DNA from: Saprospiraceae bacterium
Lineage (GTDB): Bacteria > Bacteroidota > Bacteroidia > Chitinophagales > Saprospiraceae
NCBI GenBank assembly: GCA_019638455.1
Contig: JAHBTU010000002.1
Span: 406,501 to 470,500 of the forward strand
DNA: 64,000 bases
Direction: 5' to 3'
Part shown: piece after piece, positions 59,091-64,000 of the stretch
Position numbering within the stretch: position 1 is the stretch's first letter
Layout of the letters: the number at the start of each line of letters is the position of its first letter
Notes under the pieces: model-generated
The model's input: only the letters and a program-made list of their open reading frames with translations
Told to the model about the DNA's origin: nothing
The model's database searches: none
Program-made: the position numbers and the translations under genes

Positions 59091-62030
59091 CTACTGCCGC
59101 TCTTCGGCCAGCTCCAAGCCTTGCAAAATTCCCTTTTCGATAGGCGGCACCCCCCTTTGCATCCAGCGTGGTTGCGGCGCCCCCAACAGGTAGTGGTCGA
59201 AAAACTGCGCCATTCGAACCTGAAAATCAATGCGATTTTGCAACTTTACGGGCCAATGCGGCTCATCATTGTAGTTGAGCAGCCAAGCTGGTTTCCCAAG
59301 TCGGCGCAGGGCGGTGAACAATTCAATGCCCTGATACCATGGCACCGCGCCGTCTTTGTCGTTGTGCAAAATCAACAAGGGCGTCTGCACTTTATCAAGC
59401 GAGAAGAGGGGAGAGTTTTCCAAAAAGCGCATAGGGTATTCCCACAACGTGCCACCGATGCGACTCTGTTGGCGCTCATATTGGAAGGCGCGACTTAGAC
59501 CCGACTCCCACCGAATGCCGCCATACGCCGAGGTCATGTTGGCGACCGGGGCACCCGCTTCCGCACAGGCGAAAAGGTTGGTGCGCGTCACGATGTACGC
59601 AGCCTGATAGCCGCCCCATGAATGTCCCTGCAAGGCGACCCGTTTGGGAGCAACGAACCCTTTTTCGATGAGCGCCGCCACGCCGCTCATGATGGCGTTG
59701 AAGGCGCTTTCGCCGGGGAAGCCAGTTTGGTAATGTATGTCGGGCGCAAATATCAAATAGCCGCGGCTGGCATAGTAGGTATAGTTGATTTGCGAGCGAT
59801 GGAAATCGGGCGAGCGATGTTGGTGCAGCCCATCGGACACCTTTTCATAAAAATTGACAATCATGGGGTATTGGTTTGTCGGGTCAAAGTCTTCGGGCTT
59901 GACCAGCAAGCCAGTGTGTTTTTCACCTGAGAACGAGGTCCAATGAACGAGTTCGATATGCCCCCATTTATATTCCGATTGTTGCGGGTTTGCGTTCGAG
60001 ATGGCTTGCGGAGGGGCGGTTAGAGCGGTACGTAAAGTGGCTTGCTTGAGGGCGGGTATTGCCGTTATGTGGAGGTCGGGGAAAGCCTGAAAATTTCCCC
60101 TCGAAAAAAGGAGGGTGTTGGCGTTTTGCGCTTTAAGGGGTTGTCTTGAAAATGAAAAATCGCCATTGAGCCATTGTGACATTTTATTTCCATTCAAATC
60201 CAGCCAAGCATAGCCCTCGGCCTTTGTCGAATGGTTGAATTGATGCAACAACAGCACTCCATTTGCCGGGATGCTTTTTTCTTCCGGGTCAAGTTTTAAG
60301 TAACGGTAGGTCGTTTCCGCCTCGCGGCCTTGCGTAAGGCGCTGGGGTTTCTTCTTGCCTTCGGGGTCAATTTGCCAAATATCGTATTTGTCATAGACCA
60401 GCATGGCCGCATCGCCTTCAAGCCACCCCGCCAATCCGTGTTCGGCGGGATAATCCGGCACATCGGTGTCTTCTCTGAAAAAACGGACGGCATGGTTGTC
60501 GGTAAGCTGGGTACTGATAGTCGTGCGGGGGTTCCATGCGAACCACGCGGAGTCGGGGGCGCTCCACCAAGCAATATACCGAGCTTGGGGCGAGAGTCGC
60601 GGATTGCAACGCAAGTCCCTGACGAGCTGCTTTTTTTGTCCCGTTTTCAAATCAACGGCAAATAAATCCTTGTGCGCGGTTCCTTCCGAGCTGAGGTAAT
60701 GCGCATAAGGTTCTTCCGTAAAGCCCAACGCGAGCTCGGCATCTCGCTCTTCCTGCAAACGCAATTCAGGCATATCCGGCCCGCCGAGTGGCACAAAGCG
60801 TTTTTCGCTAACGCGCCACACCACAGGATACCCCTTTTTTTTCTCATTTTCCAGCATCACTTTTTTTTGCGTGTAGAGGCGTTTGTCGGCCCACGACCAC
60901 ACTTCCACATTCACGATTTCCTCGGGAAGCAAAGTGGTGTCGTTCAGAACGGGCGGTGGTGCCACATTGAAGAAAAGCTTGGAACCATTGTCGGAGAAAA
61001 TGGGCTGCGCGTGTTCGCTGATTCCCCATTTTGCGCCTTGCCTTGCGGCATCATCGGCCATTGTGGGGGGAAATTGGGTCAGAAAATTGCTGTTTGGGTC
61101 AGCGATGACACGGGCTGAATCCTGCAAAAAATCCCAATAGCACAACTGATAAGGCCGAATGCGGGCCTTACTCGTGTCCGTATCGGCTATGAATGCGGCT
61201 TGGTTGCCCGATTTGTCCAATGCGATGTGCGGAAATTTGCCTTTTGCTCTGAAGAGTGGGCGGAGGTGCCAGTTTTCCAAGTTGATGAAATAAACGCCCG
61301 AAGTCGCGGTGTTGGGGTTGGCCCCAAAAATCAGGGTGTCGCCGATGCCTGTCGTGTGGAGCAGAAAACGCTTGTTTTTTTCGGCCAACACAAACTGGGT
61401 GACATAGCCGAATGTGTCTTGATGCCCATTGCTGGTGTTGCGCACGATGAGGCGATAGCCATTTTCCTTGTCCTCTGCCTTGTTTTTTTTGCCAGCGGTG
61501 GTTTTTGGAGAGGTTTGGGCGCTATCGGGCGTACTGGCGGTGCTGTCTTTTGGTATGGGTTGGGTCTTTTCTCCTTCTATTTGGAAAAAAAGCCAGCCCG
61601 ACCATTTTTCGGGGAGCGCGAAATTTTTCACCCGCGCGATTTTCTCCAAAGTTCCATTGGCAAGTGAAACGATGCCGAGCGTGTCTTTGGGCAAATCTTC
61701 TTCTTTCACCTTGCGCCGGCGCTGGGCTTTGAGGGTGTCGAGGGCGGGTTTTATTTTGAAAACCAACAATTTGCCGTCTTCTGAAAAACGCGCGTCGGTG
61801 GCTCGATGAAACACCTGCGTCTGCGCGGTGCTTGCGTTCCAAAGGTGCAGCGCGGGGTCGCCCTCCGTCACGGAGGCTTGCACCCAAGCTGTCCACTGCC
61901 CGTCGTTGGAGATGCGCGGCTGCTCGATTTTTTGCCACCGATGCACGTCGGCGTGGTCAAGTATTTTTTTGTTTTGAGAAAAAAGGAGCAGCGGCGCAAA
62001 AAAGAGCGAGAGAGTAAGTGAGCGTTTCAT
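59091..62030 (-). CDS. S9-family prolyl oligopeptidase/acylaminoacyl peptidase, secreted
   Basis: 979 residues. Signal peptide (MKRSLTLSLFFAPLLLFS), then an N-terminal beta-propeller with WD-like/PD40 segments (GQWTAWVQASVTEGDPALHLW; NPRLSPQARYIAWWSAPDSA), and a C-terminal alpha/beta hydrolase: Ser804 in LQGHSWGGYQAA, Asp in LLILHNDKDGAVPW, His in LLNYNDEPHWPVK. Long for S9 because of a Pro/Ser/Thr/Lys insertion near 170-195 (PKDSTASTPDSAQTSP). Cleaves short peptides in the periplasm. Function beyond that is open. Confidence 0.92.
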   Translation of the reverse strand: MKRSLTLSLFFAPLLLFSQNKKILDHADVHRWQKIEQPRISNDGQWTAWVQASVTEGDPALHLWNASTAQTQVFHRATDARFSEDGKLLVFKIKPALDTLKAQRRRKVKEEDLPKDTLGIVSLANGTLEKIARVKNFALPEKWSGWLFFQIEGEKTQPIPKDSTASTPDSAQTSPKTTAGKKNKAEDKENGYRLIVRNTSNGHQDTFGYVTQFVLAEKNKRFLLHTTGIGDTLIFGANPNTATSGVYFINLENWHLRPLFRAKGKFPHIALDKSGNQAAFIADTDTSKARIRPYQLCYWDFLQDSARVIADPNSNFLTQFPPTMADDAARQGAKWGISEHAQPIFSDNGSKLFFNVAPPPVLNDTTLLPEEIVNVEVWSWADKRLYTQKKVMLENEKKKGYPVVWRVSEKRFVPLGGPDMPELRLQEERDAELALGFTEEPYAHYLSSEGTAHKDLFAVDLKTGQKKQLVRDLRCNPRLSPQARYIAWWSAPDSAWFAWNPRTTISTQLTDNHAVRFFREDTDVPDYPAEHGLAGWLEGDAAMLVYDKYDIWQIDPEGKKKPQRLTQGREAETTYRYLKLDPEEKSIPANGVLLLHQFNHSTKAEGYAWLDLNGNKMSQWLNGDFSFSRQPLKAQNANTLLFSRGNFQAFPDLHITAIPALKQATLRTALTAPPQAISNANPQQSEYKWGHIELVHWTSFSGEKHTGLLVKPEDFDPTNQYPMIVNFYEKVSDGLHQHRSPDFHRSQINYTYYASRGYLIFAPDIHYQTGFPGESAFNAIMSGVAALIEKGFVAPKRVALQGHSWGGYQAAYIVTRTNLFACAEAGAPVANMTSAYGGIRWESGLSRAFQYERQQSRIGGTLWEYPMRFLENSPLFSLDKVQTPLLILHNDKDGAVPWYQGIELFTALRRLGKPAWLLNYNDEPHWPVKLQNRIDFQVRMAQFFDHYLLGAPQPRWMQRGVPPIEKGILQGLELAEERQ

Positions 62031-62107
62031 GCGTGGGAAGTTTGGGGCGAAAATATAGCATGATTCTTCAAGATTCGTCAGATGTCAACTTGTTTTAAGC
62101 GCGGCAT

Positions 62108-62154
62108 GCGCCCCGGCAGAAAAGTTTTTTTGAAAAGCTTTTCTGCCGGGGCGC
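62108..62154. terminator. Very strong perfect hairpin (17-bp stem)
   Basis: GCGCCCCGGCAGAAAAG (62108-62124) and its exact complement (62138-62154) with a 13-base loop of mainly T. It is 27 bp beyond the stop of the haem-binding gene. There is no flanking T-run, so it may act as an mRNA end stabiliser or as an intergenic repeat rather than a classical terminator. Confidence 0.6.
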
Positions 62155-62180
62155 CCACGCCACATCTAATGATGCCATAA

Positions 62181-62663
62181 TCAGTCTTTTCCCTCCTCCG
62201 TCTCACCATAGCCCGTCGAGGGTGGCACGAACGTGTCGAGCCAAGTGGCAAGCAGGGCGCCTTGCTCGTCGCTCAGTCGTGCCTCCGGGTGCATCAGCGT
62301 ATAGCTTTTCAATGGCATCTCCTTCTCGCGGATTTCTTCGGCGGCGGAGCCGAGTGCCCATTTCAAATCGTCCGGCTTCAAGATGCCCAAGGTAGAAAAG
62401 TTGAAGTGTTCGAGCGCCTCGTTGACGTGATGTTTAAGCCACCAAGAGACTGGGGCGACGTTGCTGTACCACGGGTATTTCACCTCGTGGGAGTGACAGT
62501 CGTAGCAAGCGTCCTTTATCACGGCCAACACTTCGGCAGGGGGCCGCACGGCGGTGGCGAAGTCAATTTTGGGGTCCACGGGAGGGTTGGTCTTGTCAAT
62601 GCGGATGAGTTGGATGAGCACGAGCAACGCGGCCAGCCCAATTAAAATACGTTTGCGATTCAT
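62181..62663 (-). CDS. Haem-binding-domain protein (cytochrome c-like)
   Basis: 160 residues. N-terminal signal anchor (ILIGLAALLVLIQLIRID), then the PF14376-type haem-binding domain with one CYDCH site (Cys53, Cys56, His57) in DACYDCHSHEVKYPWYSNVAP, and WWLKHHVNEALEHFNFS, EMPLKSYTLMHPEARL. Expected in the periplasm, tethered to the inner membrane, probably as a one-haem electron carrier. Confidence 0.9.
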   Translation of the reverse strand: MNRKRILIGLAALLVLIQLIRIDKTNPPVDPKIDFATAVRPPAEVLAVIKDACYDCHSHEVKYPWYSNVAPVSWWLKHHVNEALEHFNFSTLGILKPDDLKWALGSAAEEIREKEMPLKSYTLMHPEARLSDEQGALLATWLDTFVPPSTGYGETEEGKD

Positions 62664-62736
62664 GAAAATAAGGTTGAGTAAGAGATGACGAGAACAGGGC
62701 GCTGAGGCTGTAAAAGATAAAGCCGTTTCAACGGCT

Positions 62737-62744
62737 TATTTTTG
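62737..62744 (+). promoter_or_regulatory. -7 box upstream of rlmD
   Basis: TATTTTTG, 12 bases before the rlmD ATG. It overlaps the right arm of a hairpin AAGCCGTT / AACGGCTT (62720-62737). Confidence 0.4.
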
Positions 62745-62756
62745 CCCCTCAAAATT

Positions 62757-64000
62757 ATGACTAAAAAACATACAGTAGCCCAAAACATCGCTATTCACGG
62801 CATAGCGGACAGGGGCAAAGGCGTGGGCCGCACGGCGGATGGGCTGGCCGTGTTTGTGGAGGGCGCAGTGCCCGGCGATGTGGTGGATGTGTTCATCCAA
62901 AAGAAAAAAGGCGGTTTTGCGGAGGGCAAGGTCGAGCGCATCGTGAAGCCGTCGCCCGACCGGGCGGAGCCATTCTGCGAACACTTCTCCGTCTGCGGGG
63001 GATGCAAATGGCAAAATCTTGACTATCAGGCGCAGTTGCGCCACAAGCAGCAGGTGGTGGAGGATGCCTTGCTTCGCATCGGCAAAATACAGGTCGGTGA
63101 GATGCTGCCCATATTGGGCGCGCCGGAAACGGTTTTTTACCGCAATAAACTGGAGTTTGGGTTTTCAAACAAAAGATGGCTGTTGCCGGGCGAGATGGAT
63201 GCTGCGGCATCCGTCGAAACCTCGCCCGCGAATTTGAACGCACTGGGCTTTCACAAGGCTGGTTTTTTCGATAAAATCATTGACATCGAGCATTGTTGGC
63301 TACAAGCCGAGCCTTCCAACGCGCTCCGCAACACTTGCCGCCAAATTGCTTTTGAGCAAAATTTGGCGTTTTACGATTTGCGCACGCACAAGGGTTTTTT
63401 GCGCAACCTGATGGTGCGGCTTGCCACGACTGGCGAAACAATGTTGTTGGTCAGTTTTGCCCGAAACGACGCCGCGGCGATTCGCCGGTATCTGGATGCC
63501 ATTTTGGAAAAATTTCCGGATTTGACCACGCTGGTTTATACGGTGAACACGAAGCTGAATGACTCCATGTTCGACCTTGAGATGATTCCTTATTTTGGGA
63601 AAGGCTATGTCGTGGAGCAATTGGGTGGTTTGAAATTCAAAATTGGCCCCAAATCTTTTTTCCAAACCAACTCTTTGCAAGGCAAACGGTTGTACGACGT
63701 GGCAGCCGATTTTGCCGGCCTGACTGGCGAGGAAAATGTGTATGACCTTTACACTGGCACGGGGAGCATCGCGCTCTACTTGGCTCGCCAATGCCGACAG
63801 GTGGTGGGCATAGAGGAGGTGCCGGAGGCCATTGCCGACGCGGAGGAAAATATGCGGCTCAATGGAATCACTAACGCCGTTTTCTATGCGGGCGATGTGA
63901 AACAGGTGCTGACCGCTGAGTTTGCCGAACGGCATGGACGGCCCGATGTGGTCATCACTGACCCACCTCGCGCGGGAATGCACGAAAAGGCTGTGCGGTT
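62757..64000 (+). CDS. rlmD: 23S rRNA (uracil-5-)-methyltransferase RlmD/RumA, 3' end outside window
   Basis: The frame is open from ATG 62757 to the window end (414 residues, no stop). N-terminal TRAM domain (TVAQNIAIHGIADRGKGVGR), [4Fe-4S] cysteines Cys74, Cys80, Cys83 (FCEHFSVCGGCKWQ) and Cys180 (IEHCW), SAM-binding VYDLYTGTGSIALYLA and the conserved ITDPPRAG close to the edge. RumA-type enzymes methylate C5 of U1939 in 23S rRNA using SAM and a catalytic Cys that would lie further right. The start fits the TRAM domain. Confidence 0.92.
   Translation, partial: MTKKHTVAQNIAIHGIADRGKGVGRTADGLAVFVEGAVPGDVVDVFIQKKKGGFAEGKVERIVKPSPDRAEPFCEHFSVCGGCKWQNLDYQAQLRHKQQVVEDALLRIGKIQVGEMLPILGAPETVFYRNKLEFGFSNKRWLLPGEMDAAASVETSPANLNALGFHKAGFFDKIIDIEHCWLQAEPSNALRNTCRQIAFEQNLAFYDLRTHKGFLRNLMVRLATTGETMLLVSFARNDAAAIRRYLDAILEKFPDLTTLVYTVNTKLNDSMFDLEMIPYFGKGYVVEQLGGLKFKIGPKSFFQTNSLQGKRLYDVAADFAGLTGEENVYDLYTGTGSIALYLARQCRQVVGIEEVPEAIADAEENMRLNGITNAVFYAGDVKQVLTAEFAERHGRPDVVITDPPRAGMHEKAVR

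Noticed and set aside
1..64000. CRISPR arrays, tRNA and rRNA genes
   Set aside because: No regularly spaced short direct repeats were seen, and no stretch with a tRNA cloverleaf pattern or rRNA signature was recognised in the intergenic regions.

Overview
The window looks like chromosome from a gliding or T9SS-bearing member of the Bacteroidota, probably Saprospiria/Chitinophagia-like; that placement is an inference. The support is a PorZ homologue, a GldG homologue and a secreted protein ending in a type A T9SS sorting domain; MORN and two-component-propeller proteins; an archaeal-length ProS; almost no Shine-Dalgarno sequences; and many TAnnTTTG promoter boxes of the Bacteroidota type, several at a sensible distance from the chosen starts. 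No rRNA, tRNA or CRISPR array was seen.

Layout. 1-4.9 kb is a scarred mobile island between the 3' end of mutL and uvrA. It holds a frameshifted Xre regulator, two directly oriented copies of a 903-bp IS5-type element, an A/T-rich M20 amidohydrolase gene split by one of them, a long attC-like palindrome and the last codons of a tyrosine recombinase. 5-11 kb carries uvrA (-), a terminator-bearing leader, deoC, a SPOR protein and rodA. 11-16.3 kb carries a small membrane protein flanked by two inverted copies of a 123-bp MITE-like element, a lipid-linked sugar flippase, and a LytTR regulator/TPR histidine kinase pair. 16.4-19.6 kb is a T9SS cargo gene split by a third, apparently recent IS5-type copy; removing the IS and one 3-bp duplication restores the frame. 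19.6-24.3 kb holds a LolD-type ATPase, a small protein, porZ and an FkbM methyltransferase. 24.5-30 kb holds a PQQ dehydrogenase/PKD/cytochrome c lipoprotein, apaG, an esterase, a cupin and 3-hydroxyanthranilate dioxygenase. 30.2-30.9 kb is an IS1-type element nested inside another copy of the 123-bp element.

31-46 kb holds a methyltransferase, a GNAT/FemAB-like protein, a NifU-like scaffold, a second flippase, a MORN-caspase fusion, gldG, an ABM protein, a zinc phospholipase/nuclease-like protein, a vanadium haloperoxidase-like protein and a lipoprotein. Its intergenic gaps carry two further repeat families (about 105 bp and about 178 bp). The two 178-bp copies are inverted and bracket 8.4 kb. 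45.7-64 kb is mostly housekeeping: YceI, proS, OsmC, rfbA, infB, nusA, rimP, a lipoprotein, an ECF sigma/anti-sigma pair, an M29 aminopeptidase, an S9 peptidase, a haem-binding protein and the start of rlmD.

Functional themes are cell-envelope building (rodA, flippases, rfbA, FkbM, LolD), T9SS/gliding (porZ, gldG, cargo), and translation/RNA maturation (rimP-nusA-infB, proS, rlmD). The most unusual material is non-coding: four families of short dispersed palindromic elements, one with a clear 9-bp target duplication and a nested insertion, plus the three IS5-type copies of different apparent age.
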